Assembly: GCA_028684915.1 (NCBI GenBank) | Contig: JAQUEZ010000216.1 | Location: forward strand, 1-10,318 | Direction of reading: 5' to 3' | Origin: Desulfobulbus sp. | GTDB lineage: Bacteria; Desulfobacterota; Desulfobulbia; Desulfobulbales; Desulfobulbaceae | DNA: 10,318 bases | In this document: positions 1-5,925 of the stretch, one piece after another | Layout of the letters: each line of letters begins with the position of its first letter | Position numbering within the stretch: the first letter of the stretch is position 1 | Position numbers and translations under genes: made by a program | The notes under the pieces: model-generated | Told to the model about the DNA's origin: nothing | Seen by the model: only the letters and a program-made list of their open reading frames with translations | Databases searched by the model: none

Positions 1-1
1 A

Positions 2-124
2 GGGGACAATCACCCCTGTCAATGGGGCCATAAGCGTGAGGCTTTCTTGAATAGAAAACGTGGGTTGTGTGCCCATGAAATCCCTCTTGTTCAGATTGAT
101 ATGAACAGCGATGAGCCTGATTAA
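2..124 (+). CDS. C-terminal end of an unidentified protein (5' partial)
   Basis: An open frame runs from the window edge for 40 codons and stops at TAA (122-124). I do not recognise the family. The tail is polar, with two cysteines (C6 and C23 of the visible part), a basic stretch around HKREAFLNRKRG, a segment reading HEIPLVQID and an acidic end (NSDEPD). That composition looks like a real protein end rather than noise. No obvious rho-independent terminator follows; the sequence after the stop is AT-rich without a clear stem. The start and most of the gene lie outside the window, so function cannot be inferred. The frame could also be a chance opening. Confidence 0.4.
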   Translation, partial: GDNHPCQWGHKREAFLNRKRGLCAHEIPLVQIDMNSDEPD

Positions 125-250
125 GCTAAAAACAGTTTTTTCGGGGGCATGGAATAGATTGTTCTTTTGTTGACATGGCGAGTAGCCCCGATCTCCACAT
201 TATCAAGCAATACCCGTTTTTTCGTCCTGAGGAACCCAAAAAAATGAAGT

Positions 251-283
251 TCCATGGCAATGCCCCAACTCCGACAAGTTTCT
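251..283. repeat. Dispersed short repeat, copy A
   Basis: This 33-nt stretch matches 5891-5924 with one single-base indel and six mismatches, all of them transitions. Its end contains CTCCGACA (269-276), which is inverted as TGTCGGAG at 291-298, so this copy can also fold into a hairpin. A partial third copy (CTCCGACAGGCTCCTA) lies at 395-410. The rest of 125-448 is AT-rich and holds no gene I can support. A 63-codon minus-strand frame there (121-312) starts inside this repeat and resembles nothing I know. Confidence 0.6.
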
Positions 284-394
284 GGCAGTCTGTCGGAGCA
301 TGAAAACGACAATACTGTAAGATATTAATTTCACGAATTTTTATTTTATGCGCCTGGAACCCGGCAAAAATATTAAACGCGATAAAACAATATA

Positions 395-410
395 CTCCGA
401 CAGGCTCCTA
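395..410. repeat. Dispersed short repeat, partial copy B
   Basis: Sixteen bases (CTCCGACAGGCTCCTA) match 5910-5925 at 15 of 16 positions and the core of 269-283. It lies 39 bp before the palindromic element at 449 and may mark the end of an older repeat unit covering about 250-410. Confidence 0.5.
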
Positions 411-448
411 GGCGTCTAATAGAGAGGAGTTTGCGAGGAAATTGCTGC

Positions 449-615
449 TTAAGGGTCGCGGAAAAAATAATTATCCAATTCTGTTTGTCTTTCGGTCCGG
501 CTACGGCGTTGCTTTAACAGGTGAATATGCTTGATATTCACCTGTTAAAGCGCCTTGTATCCGAACTGAAATCCGGCGCATTATTCGAATACTTTTTTCT
601 TTCCCCGGCCCTAAA
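449..615. repeat. Palindromic MITE-like element, intact copy 1 (167 bp)
   Basis: The element has imperfect terminal inverted repeats: TTAAGGGTCGCGGAAA at the left and the complement of TTTAGGGCCGGGGAAA at the right. Its centre is a perfect 17-bp stem (512-528 with 534-550) around a 5-nt loop. A second copy, interrupted by two insertions, lies at 4939-5841. Outside the hairpin the two copies are closely similar, for example in the shared segments TCTTTCG, CCGGCTACGGCGTTG, GAAATCCGGC and CATTATTCGA. It encodes no credible protein. Size, terminal repeats and dispersal fit a non-autonomous mobile element or a large REP-like element. No clear target-site duplication is visible. Confidence 0.8.
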
Positions 616-779
616 AAAATGAGGGTCTGCAAGTGGTGAAAAGGGACATGGGTTTTGTCGCGGGTGTAGCCCCAGGTGGCCAATTGGTCTGGATTAGTGC
701 AGCGTTCGGGCATAGTACCAACACTCAGACGGGCTCGATGAGTTCGCAGTGCAAACCACTCGTTGTGCCGTGGCAACAA
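616..779 (-). other. Possible gene remnant next to the palindromic element
   Basis: A minus-strand open frame begins at 779. Its first 53 or so residues, including a segment reading TNPDQLATWGYTRDK, come from unique sequence (about 622-779). The rest is read through the palindromic element and stops at 501. The unique part has protein-like composition, but I do not recognise it. It could be the 5' part of a gene cut off by insertion of the element, or a chance frame. The remaining gap up to the protease gene (780-814) shows nothing else. Confidence 0.2.
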
Positions 780-814
780 GATCGTTCACTTGGATTCCAG
801 CAAAAATCAACTTA

Positions 815-1984
815 CTAACCCTGAGGTGGGGTTATGGAGAATTCGTCGAATACTTCCTGTATGGGAATGGCAAAACCTATCCCTTGGGTGTTACGGATGA
901 TCATGGTGTTGATGCCGTGCACTCGGCCCTGTTCGTCGATCAAAGGGCCGCCGCTGTTGCCGGGATTAATCGGGGCATCGGTCTGAAGCATGACCTCTCC
1001 GGTTGTCTTGTACTGGCGATATCCGGAAAAGACGCCAGCGGTGACCGTGTTGCGCAAGCCAACCGGATTGCCGATGGTAAAGACCCGCTCGCCTTGGTTG
1101 AGAGCCGAGTTTTTTGCGGCAGGGCTGAGCACTACCGCCTTGGAAGTATACACCGAAAGCAGGGCCAGGTCGCGGCTGGGGCTCAGTTGGGTGGAATTGG
1201 CGGTGAACTCGGTTCCGTCGGCGAGGAAGACCTTGATGTCCGAAGAAGCGGTTGTTGCCTCCATCTTGCGCAGCCGGTTTGCAGCCTCCTCCTGTTTGGG
1301 TAACACTTCGGCCAATTGCCGCTCCATTTCCTGGATGATAATCAGTAACTGCAATCGACTCGGCCCATCGTGCATTTGCGCTAATTGCTGCCGGAAACGG
1401 GCCAGTTTTTCCTGTTCCAGATCGATCAGGCGGCGACCGGTATCAACCTTGTGGCGGATCTCCTCTATCTGTTCCGGGATGGGCTGGATGACATGTTTGT
1501 TGGTAACAATGGTGGTGTCGGTGATGAAAAAACCCGAGCCTTTGCCCCAGGGCGTTTCAATGGCAACGGTCCCGTTTTTGGCATGCTCGATCGGATTGCC
1601 TGGGGCAGTGTAAGTAGCGGGTTGCGACTGCTGCCTGGTTTGCGTCACAACCTGAGGTGTGGGTTCAGGAGCCATGGACGCTGTGGCTGGCTGTTCGATC
1701 TCACTCGTGATCCCAGAGGGGTGAGGGAAAGTTGCTTGCGGCTGCGGTTCCTTTGCCAGGTAAAAGGTGGTCCCCGCAGTGATGGCTACCAGGAAAAGCC
1801 CCAGGCCGATCAGTACCGGTTGAGATCTGCGATCTTTTTCTGCCGGTTCAGTGGTGCCAGCCATTTGCTGGTTGCTTCGCTCCCGGGCCTGGGCATACTT
1901 GCGAAAAATCAGGCCGCAGGATTCACATTCCACCGGGTTGGTCTGTTCATGGGCACACTTGGGACAGGTAATCGTCGGCGGCAT
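815..1984 (-). CDS. Membrane-anchored trypsin-like serine protease with N-terminal zinc ribbon
   Basis: A 389-residue protein related to the HtrA/Deg group of S1 proteases. Residues 7-23 form a short zinc ribbon (C7-x2-C10, C20-x2-C23). One hydrophobic segment at about 57-76 should anchor it in the inner membrane, followed by a Pro/Gln/Thr-rich linker to about 130. The protease domain has the full triad: H164 (TNKHVI), D272 (SRDLALL) and S344 (NPGNSGGPL). The zinc ribbon would be cytoplasmic and the protease periplasmic. There is no PDZ domain, which typical DegP/DegS have. Between H164 and D272 lies a highly charged stretch (about 170-245) of predicted helix or coiled coil that is not part of a normal trypsin fold. 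The ATG has no clear Shine-Dalgarno, and no other start fits the zinc ribbon. Substrates are unknown; quality control of envelope proteins is a family-based guess. Confidence 0.9.
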   Translation of the reverse strand: MPPTITCPKCAHEQTNPVECESCGLIFRKYAQARERSNQQMAGTTEPAEKDRRSQPVLIGLGLFLVAITAGTTFYLAKEPQPQATFPHPSGITSEIEQPATASMAPEPTPQVVTQTRQQSQPATYTAPGNPIEHAKNGTVAIETPWGKGSGFFITDTTIVTNKHVIQPIPEQIEEIRHKVDTGRRLIDLEQEKLARFRQQLAQMHDGPSRLQLLIIIQEMERQLAEVLPKQEEAANRLRKMEATTASSDIKVFLADGTEFTANSTQLSPSRDLALLSVYTSKAVVLSPAAKNSALNQGERVFTIGNPVGLRNTVTAGVFSGYRQYKTTGEVMLQTDAPINPGNSGGPLIDEQGRVHGINTMIIRNTQGIGFAIPIQEVFDEFSITPPQG

Positions 1985-2126
1985 CGTATGGAGTATTTGT
2001 TGTGGTCAGCCTGGGAAAATGCCGACACGGTTTTTCGGCGTATGCTGCAGTTAAGGCTCTGGATTGGATTATGATGGCGTCGTCAAAACTTCGATCTACT
2101 GCGGCGCAGCATTTTTCCCGACGCTC

Positions 2127-2397
2127 GACATACCTTCAGACCTCCTGACCTCGGCAATTTTATATTGAAATCAGTAATGGCTCCAACGTCCTGGAAAAAC
2201 TTAAGGATTGGCGGTTTCTTTGTGCGAAACAATGCCCTTTTGAATTGCCTCAGTAGATTCATTCTTGATACCCAACAGAGACAAAGTGACAAGAAAAATA
2301 GTTGAATTAATGTTGTTTTTCTGTGTAGAAATCATGCTGTTTCCCGATAACGGTCTCACTGAGAATCTCCCGAGGTCAGGAGGTCTGACCTTATGTC
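2127..2397. repeat. 271-bp element bounded by 28-nt inverted repeats
   Basis: Arms 2127-2154 and 2370-2397 are inverted copies matching at 25 of 28 positions, 19 of them contiguous and perfect (2136-2154 with 2370-2388). Gapped similarity continues outward through a TTTTTCC-like tract on both sides. The right arm can also fold on itself (GGTCAG 2374-2379 with CTGACC 2385-2390). The interior is AT-rich and non-coding. Two short frames cross it, one per strand, and both translate the arm as LPRSGGL, which simply reflects the inverted repeat. It resembles a non-autonomous mobile element or large palindromic repeat between the protease and HDOD genes. Confidence 0.65.
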
Positions 2398-2648
2398 TGC
2401 CTTCGAGCCGGAAAAAACACTACTCTTTGTATAGCTGTGTTTTTACCTAGCTCTCTCTTAATGTATGATGGACTTTTTACGAGTCCATCAATTATAGCAA
2501 CGTCGGCAATCATGACAATCCCGGTTTTCCCGACGAGGGAAATTGATGGAGGGATTTTTTGCTATTTGGCGCTACTAGATGATATTTAACCTAATCTGCT
2601 GTTGATGTGTTGTCATGATAGAGTTGCCATCGCACTCCTAAAGTGAGG
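2398..2648. other. Intergenic region with a 9-bp stem-loop
   Basis: No gene is supported here. A hairpin of TGATGGACT (2466-2474) and AGTCCATCA (2482-2490) with a 7-nt loop is the clearest structure. It lies about 160 bp downstream of the HDOD stop codon, on that gene's transcribed side. It has no adjoining T-run on the minus strand, so it is not a standard terminator. A weaker TTTTCCC/GGGAAAT pair lies around 2525-2545. Confidence 0.4.
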
Positions 2649-3542
2649 TCAACTCTCCGTTGTCTCAGCGTTGTTTTCATTTTCCGGCTGAGTGCCCTCG
2701 ATGAGTGCGGCGATAGTCTGATTGTGACGGAGGAAATGTTGTACTCTGAGAATGGTGGGTTTGTTTAACTTCAAGGTTGCGACTTCCTCTGTTGCCAGTA
2801 TATCGAGTTCCGGTTCCTCGACGATACCTATCCCCAATTTATGACAGAGCAAATTGGCTACGCGAACAATGACCAAGAGCGTATTATCAGTATCAAATCG
2901 TTTACTGTGATGATCACGGGCGATGACCGGATACATTACCGGCAGTTTCATCCGTTCCATCAGTAACTGTCCTTGTTTGGCATGCAGTTTGGAGATCGAC
3001 TCAAGGAGATCCTCCTCGGCCATGTCGAGCACCTTGTAGAATTTCTTTTTCTTCTCGATAACTTTGAGAATGAGCAACTTGCCGATATCATGGAAAAGTC
3101 CGGCGGAAAATGCCTCCTCGCGCTCCACCCCGCATTCAAGTATGCTGGCCAGCATGGCCGCACCATAGGCGCAGGCCACTGAATGGGACCAGAGTTTCTT
3201 CATCAGCTCATCAATTTGCTTATCCGGCGAGCTGAACAGATTGTTGTTGATATCAATGCAGACCACGTGCATGATTTCTGCCATGCCCAAACGGATAATT
3301 GCATTGCGCACCGTTCTGGTTTGCACCAGGCCTGAGTACAACGACGAGTTGGATAACTTGAGAATGTTGCTTGAAAGGGATTGATCATCGATAATTAATT
3401 GTTCAATCAACTTCAGGTCAGGTTCATCCTTAATAAGTTCCAGTTGCAGTCGTATGGAGACAGCGCTGAAAATGGGTAAGCCGCCGTACTCGGAGTCCAG
3501 GGATTTTTTTAATTGGGAGAATGTTTTTTCCTGATTTTTCAT
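2649..3542 (-). CDS. HDOD domain signalling protein
   Basis: A 297-residue stand-alone HDOD protein. Residues 20-100 carry the typical opening: GGLPIFSAV, an IIDDQSLSSNILKLSNSS segment like the usual DPxLxxxLLxxxNS, then AIIRLG. The second half keeps metal-binding-type residues of true HD enzymes: H120 in LWSHSVA, HDIGK at 151-155, H187 and a DHH at 210-212. Many HDOD proteins have lost these. Family members act in chemotaxis, type IV pilus, cyclic-nucleotide or stress signalling, usually as protein-interaction or regulatory modules, but the specific role cannot be read from sequence. No receiver, GGDEF or EAL domain is attached. The C-terminus is acidic and probably disordered. The upstream region is AT-rich with no strong Shine-Dalgarno. 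The gene is convergent with nothing close and divergent from the methyltransferase at 3975. Confidence 0.9.
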   Translation of the reverse strand: MKNQEKTFSQLKKSLDSEYGGLPIFSAVSIRLQLELIKDEPDLKLIEQLIIDDQSLSSNILKLSNSSLYSGLVQTRTVRNAIIRLGMAEIMHVVCIDINNNLFSSPDKQIDELMKKLWSHSVACAYGAAMLASILECGVEREEAFSAGLFHDIGKLLILKVIEKKKKFYKVLDMAEEDLLESISKLHAKQGQLLMERMKLPVMYPVIARDHHSKRFDTDNTLLVIVRVANLLCHKLGIGIVEEPELDILATEEVATLKLNKPTILRVQHFLRHNQTIAALIEGTQPENENNAETTES

Positions 3543-3974
3543 GGCATGTATTTTTTCTTAAAGTCCTGTTATTTTATGGTGCACTAAAATTTGTAATTTT
3601 ACCATGAAAATTATGTCGCAGTTGTTGATGGGGTGTGGAGGATGTGGCGAAGAGTGAAGAGCCCCTCTGCGGTGGTCATAATACGCCCCAAATTGCTATG
3701 ATCGGGGCAGCAGTTGGGATGCCCGTCCGGGTGTGGAAGGCTGGTCGACTTTACCGCAGTATTCTCTGTCCTGAAATTTGCTATCTGGAGGTGTTTGTAT
3801 CACCTGGACGAAATTACAGTATCTTATTGCACTGGAAACCGGTATCTTGCGTGTTCCACTTGAATCTGTCCATCTCGGCTGTAGATTTTCTCGGCGCTGC
3901 TCGGGTCTACCCACCTTCTGATATGTTCACATTCATTTCCGAACTTCGATCGGTAAGAACATTCAGGGGGCTTC
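3543..3974. other. 432-bp gap between HDOD and methyltransferase genes
   Basis: This stretch should hold promoters for the two divergent genes, but I see no convincing -35/-10 pair. One plus-strand frame stays open from a GTG at 3635 to 4060, running 86 nt into the methyltransferase gene in another phase. Its product (141 codons, seven or more cysteines, no recognisable motif) has no good ribosome binding site, so I do not call it a gene. A decayed gene remains possible. Confidence 0.3.
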
Positions 3975-4628
3975 ATGTATCAGGTCAAATTCGAAACCAT
4001 TGTTGTCAATGGCGTCGATTATACCATCCGTTCACTTCAGGACCGGCAGCAATTTCATGACCCAGATGGGGCAGCCGAAAAAATGGGTATTTCTTCGGCG
4101 ACTTGGGCGTTGTTCGGTAACGTGTGGCCTTCGGGGCTCGTCCTGGCTGATATTATGTCCACCTACAAGGTAGACGGCCTCAAGATTTTGGAAGTCGGCT
4201 GCGGTCTGGGGATTGCGAGCCTGATTGCCAATGAACGGGGTGCTCGGCATACAGCCAGTGACTATCACCCCCTTGCAGCTGGATTTCTTCTGGAAAACAC
4301 CAGGTTGAACCATCTTTCCCCACTGCAATTCGAACGCTGTAATTGGGCCGAATCCAACCCTACGATGGGGCTTTTTGATCTGATTATCGGCAGCGACCTC
4401 TTGTACGAGCCCGATCATCCTGGCTTGCTTTCCAACTTTATAAATCTGCACGCCAGCCCTTTGGTGCAAGTGATCATTATAGATCCCGGCAGACGCCAGC
4501 AGAGTCGCTTCACAAAAAATATGGAACACTTGGGCTTTGCCTCAAGTTTTGACCGGCCCACCACCGATCAGGCCCAGTGCCGCACCTTCAAAGGTAAAAT
4601 CCTCAAGTACAGCCGCGATCACCGATAA
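3975..4628 (+). CDS. SAM-dependent class I methyltransferase (lysine methyltransferase-like, METTL family)
   Basis: A 217-residue Rossmann-fold methyltransferase. Motif I is ILEVGCGLGI (71-80), the acidic residue that would hold the SAM ribose is D96 in ASDYHP, and the post-II strand is DLIIGSDLLYE (135-145). Together with NVWPSG before motif I (49-54), this arrangement resembles the Methyltransf_16 group, whose characterised members methylate protein lysines. Bacterial relatives are mostly uncharacterised, so the substrate (protein or small molecule) is unknown. The start is supported by AGGGGG four bases upstream. It appears monocistronic: the 432 bp before it and the sequence after it contain no plus-strand partner. 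The A-run just after the stop has no stem, so I call no terminator. Confidence 0.85.
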   Translation: MYQVKFETIVVNGVDYTIRSLQDRQQFHDPDGAAEKMGISSATWALFGNVWPSGLVLADIMSTYKVDGLKILEVGCGLGIASLIANERGARHTASDYHPLAAGFLLENTRLNHLSPLQFERCNWAESNPTMGLFDLIIGSDLLYEPDHPGLLSNFINLHASPLVQVIIIDPGRRQQSRFTKNMEHLGFASSFDRPTTDQAQCRTFKGKILKYSRDHR

Positions 4629-4645
4629 AAAAAATTCTCCATTGC

Positions 4646-4810
4646 TTAAATCCTGCAGGGCAGCCATCCGGTAGAAGACTGCCGCAGCCCATCCCTTATT
4701 TTTAATTCCAGGTGTTCAGGGATATATTCAGAAACCAGCGGGATGGTTGGATGTGCCAGCCCGCTGGTCTCCCCCTCAATGCGTGAGCGATTTCTTGAGG
4801 GTATCTTCAT
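4646..4810 (-). CDS. Possible small ORF (54 aa), unknown
   Basis: A minus-strand frame from ATG at 4810 to TAA at 4646-4648, convergent with the methyltransferase gene. The product is hydrophilic, with a central segment reading LAHPTIPLVSEYIPEHLELK that looks protein-like. I recognise no family. There is only a weak AGGT about eleven bases upstream as a ribosome binding site. The frame overlaps a 9-bp stem-loop (4734-4742 with 4760-4768), so it may instead be non-coding or a fragment of a degraded gene. It lies 60 nt beyond the haem-motif fragment at 4871-4939 on the same strand. Confidence 0.2.
   Translation of the reverse strand: MKIPSRNRSRIEGETSGLAHPTIPLVSEYIPEHLELKIRDGLRQSSTGWLPCRI
4734..4768. 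other. Stem-loop
   Basis: ACCAGCGGG (4734-4742) pairs perfectly with CCCGCTGGT (4760-4768) across a 17-nt loop. No T-run follows on either strand, so it is not a canonical terminator. It sits about 105 bp after the methyltransferase stop. Confidence 0.4.
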
Positions 4811-4870
4811 CGCACGCACCTGTCGTGCTCAAAACGTCACCCCGATTGTCGTTGGTACCCGGTTAAGATG

Positions 4871-4939
4871 TTAGCTAAAAGTGTGACACCTGGCACAGGA
4901 GATCTCGCCACGGTGTTTTTGATGTAAGGCGGACCAATT
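4871..4939 (-). pseudogene. Possible C-terminal remnant of a c-type cytochrome (CxxCH)
   Basis: The last residues of a minus-strand frame read HQKHRGEISCARCHTFS and then TAA. They contain a CARCH haem-attachment motif (codons 4883-4897) preceded by histidines, the usual pattern at the end of multihaem cytochromes c. Upstream on the minus strand the frame passes directly into the terminal repeat of the palindromic element at 4939, so any original gene would have been cut there. Continuation of the frame through repeat and IS sequence to 5092 is meaningless. The evidence is one short motif plus position; coincidence is quite possible. Confidence 0.3.
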
Positions 4940-4975
4940 TAAGGGTCGGGGAAAAAATATTAATAAACAGGTAAA

Positions 4976-4994
4976 CCACCGGCTCTGCCGGTGG
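4976..4994. other. Left-end hairpin of the IS200-type element
   Basis: CCACCGGC and GCCGGTGG pair perfectly around a TCT loop. The identical 19-nt hairpin recurs at the right end (5568-5586). In this family such subterminal hairpins are the transposase recognition sites. Because it lies upstream of the transposase start it may also fold in read-through transcripts. Confidence 0.8.
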
Positions 4995-5077
4995 ACTCCC
5001 AAAGTTTGACAATTCCGGGAAAAGTGGGAAGTCTCGCACATCAGAACCGCGCAAAGTTCAAGAAGAGGAGACTCCCC

Positions 5078-5508
5078 ATGTACGACGAACAAAGCCTAAG
5101 CCACACAAAGTGAGATTGCAAGTATCACGTCATTTGGATACCGAAGTGCCGCAAGAAATCGATTTCCGATGACTTGCGGAAATATTTGGGTGAAATATTC
5201 CGAGAATTGGCCAGCAGAAGGAATGCACAGTGATCGAAGGGCATCTGATGCCAGATCATGTCCACATCTTGCTTTCGATTCCACCGAAATACTCAGTTAC
5301 CCAGATTGTGGGTTTTATCAAAGGCAAAAGTGCAATTCAAATTGCGCGGAACTTTCAAGGTAGAAAGAAGAATTTTGTTGGTCTGAATTTTTGAGCACGA
5401 GGTTATTACGTTTCCACAGTTGGTAAGGATGAAGAGGCTGTAAGGTCATATATCCAGCACCAAGAAAAAGAAGACAAGCGATTCGATCAGCTCAAATTGT
5501 TTGAGTAG
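5078..5508 (+). pseudogene. tnpA: IS200-type Y1 transposase TnpA, disrupted
   Basis: An ATG at 5078 preceded by AAGAGGAG (5063-5070) opens a frame reading MYDEQSLSHTK and then TGA at 5111-5113, where the family has Trp before DCKYHVIWIPK. A second TGA (5392-5394) again replaces Trp in the conserved F-W-ARGYYVSTVG motif. Between them, near 5215-5220, a net one-base deletion shifts the phase: RELAS in the first frame continues as KECTVIEGH in another. The HUH motif is retained (PDHVHILLSIPPK), as is the likely catalytic Tyr in RSYIQHQEK. The frame ends at TAG 5506-5508. Total length would be about 143 residues, normal for IS200 TnpA. In life it would cut and rejoin single-stranded element ends; here it is non-functional under the standard code. 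Confidence 0.88.
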
Positions 5509-5511
5509 GTC

Positions 5512-5586
5512 GCCACCTTTAGGTGGCTCCAGGTTTTCAACCGCTTTGAGCGGTTCCAGAATTCAAGCCACCGGCTCTGCCGGTGG
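5512..5586. other. Right-end hairpin cluster of the IS200-type element
   Basis: Three consecutive stem-loops follow the transposase stop: GCCACCT/AGGTGGC (5512-5518 with 5521-5527), AACCGCT/AGCGGTT (5539-5545 with 5549-5555) and CCACCGGC/GCCGGTGG (5568-5575 with 5579-5586). The last is identical to the left-end hairpin and is the probable transposase binding site. The first two may act in transcript stability or termination; no long T-run follows either. Confidence 0.7.
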
Positions 5587-5639
5587 AAAATGACCATCCA
5601 ATTCTGCTTGTCTTTCGCCCCGGCTACGGCGTTGCCTTA

Positions 5640-5737
5640 GGCGTTGTCAAAAAATAACATGGCCGGGAAATTGTTTTGAACGCCATAAAGAACCGGAACA
5701 ACATGGTGATAAATGGCCATGTTATTTCGTAACGGCT
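5640..5737. mobile_element. 98-bp MITE-like insertion with 5-bp target duplication
   Basis: The insertion interrupts the left stem of the copy-2 palindrome and is flanked by CCTTA on both sides (5635-5639 and 5738-5742). Its ends are imperfect inverted repeats of about 23-25 nt, with an exact 13-nt inner part: AAATAACATGGCC (5652-5664) and its complement (5715-5727). No coding capacity. Thirteen bases at 2076-2088 (GGCGTCGTCAAAA) resemble its left tip (GGCGTTGTCAAAA), suggesting a related end elsewhere. A transposase acting in trans would be needed; its family cannot be named from this alone. Confidence 0.65.
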
Positions 5738-5890
5738 CCTTAGCTGATGAATATGATTAATATTAACCAGCTAAAGGGTCTTGTATGCGAACCGAAATCC
5801 GGCCCATTATTCGAGCACTTTTTTCTTTCCCCGCCCCTAAACTTTCCCGTTTACGGCAAAGTGTGCATGATTTGTATGCCTAAGTTCAAG

Positions 5891-5925
5891 TCCAATGGCA
5901 ATGTTCCAACTTCGACAGGCTCCTA
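5891..5925. repeat. Dispersed short repeat, copy C
   Basis: Matches 251-283 and 395-410 as described for those copies. On the minus strand it begins exactly with the TAG stop codon (5923-5925) of the neighbouring membrane-protein gene, so the repeat abuts or defines that gene's 3' end. Confidence 0.6.

Larger units (their letters stand above)
4962..5595 (+). mobile_element. IS200/IS605-family insertion sequence (decayed)
   Basis: About 634 bp. The boundaries are inferred from where the host palindromic element is interrupted (AATATT before, ATCCAATTCTG after), so each is good to a few bases. It carries a single transposase reading frame (5078-5508) and subterminal hairpins at both ends, and no terminal inverted repeats or target duplication are seen. 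That is the known pattern for this family, whose HUH transposase recognises hairpins and moves single-stranded DNA. No tnpB is present. The transposase is disrupted, so the copy cannot move by itself, though the ends look intact and might be mobilised in trans. Confidence 0.85.
4939..5841. repeat. Palindromic MITE-like element, copy 2, split by two insertions
   Basis: Three segments, 4939-4961, 5596-5639 and 5743-5841, line up in order with the intact copy at 449-615. They total 166 bp against 167 bp. Terminal repeats are TTAAGGGTCGGGGAAA at the left and the complement of TTTAGGGGCGGGGAAA at the right. The central hairpin is present at 5738-5776 (stem 5738-5754 with 5760-5776, 14 of 17 pairs). 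The first interruption is the IS200-type element, the second a 98-bp insertion flanked by CCTTA. Confidence 0.8.

Noticed and set aside
121..312. 63-codon minus-strand frame at the left edge
   Set aside because: It begins inside a dispersed repeat, has no ribosome binding site I can defend and matches no family I know.
749..2074. Three long plus-strand frames across the protease gene
   Set aside because: They lie opposite the protease, whose triad, zinc ribbon and membrane segment are unambiguous on the minus strand.
2083..2450. Two short frames, one on each strand, both containing LPRSGGL
   Set aside because: The shared peptide is just the inverted-repeat arm translated on both strands; nothing else supports coding.
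2466..2490. Stem-loop considered as a rho-independent terminator for the HDOD gene
   Set aside because: It is about 160 bp beyond the stop codon and lacks an adjoining T-run on the minus strand.
4976..5586. Repeated identical hairpins considered as a CRISPR-like array
   Set aside because: Only two identical copies, at the two ends of an IS200-type element, with a transposase between them; these are element ends, not an array.
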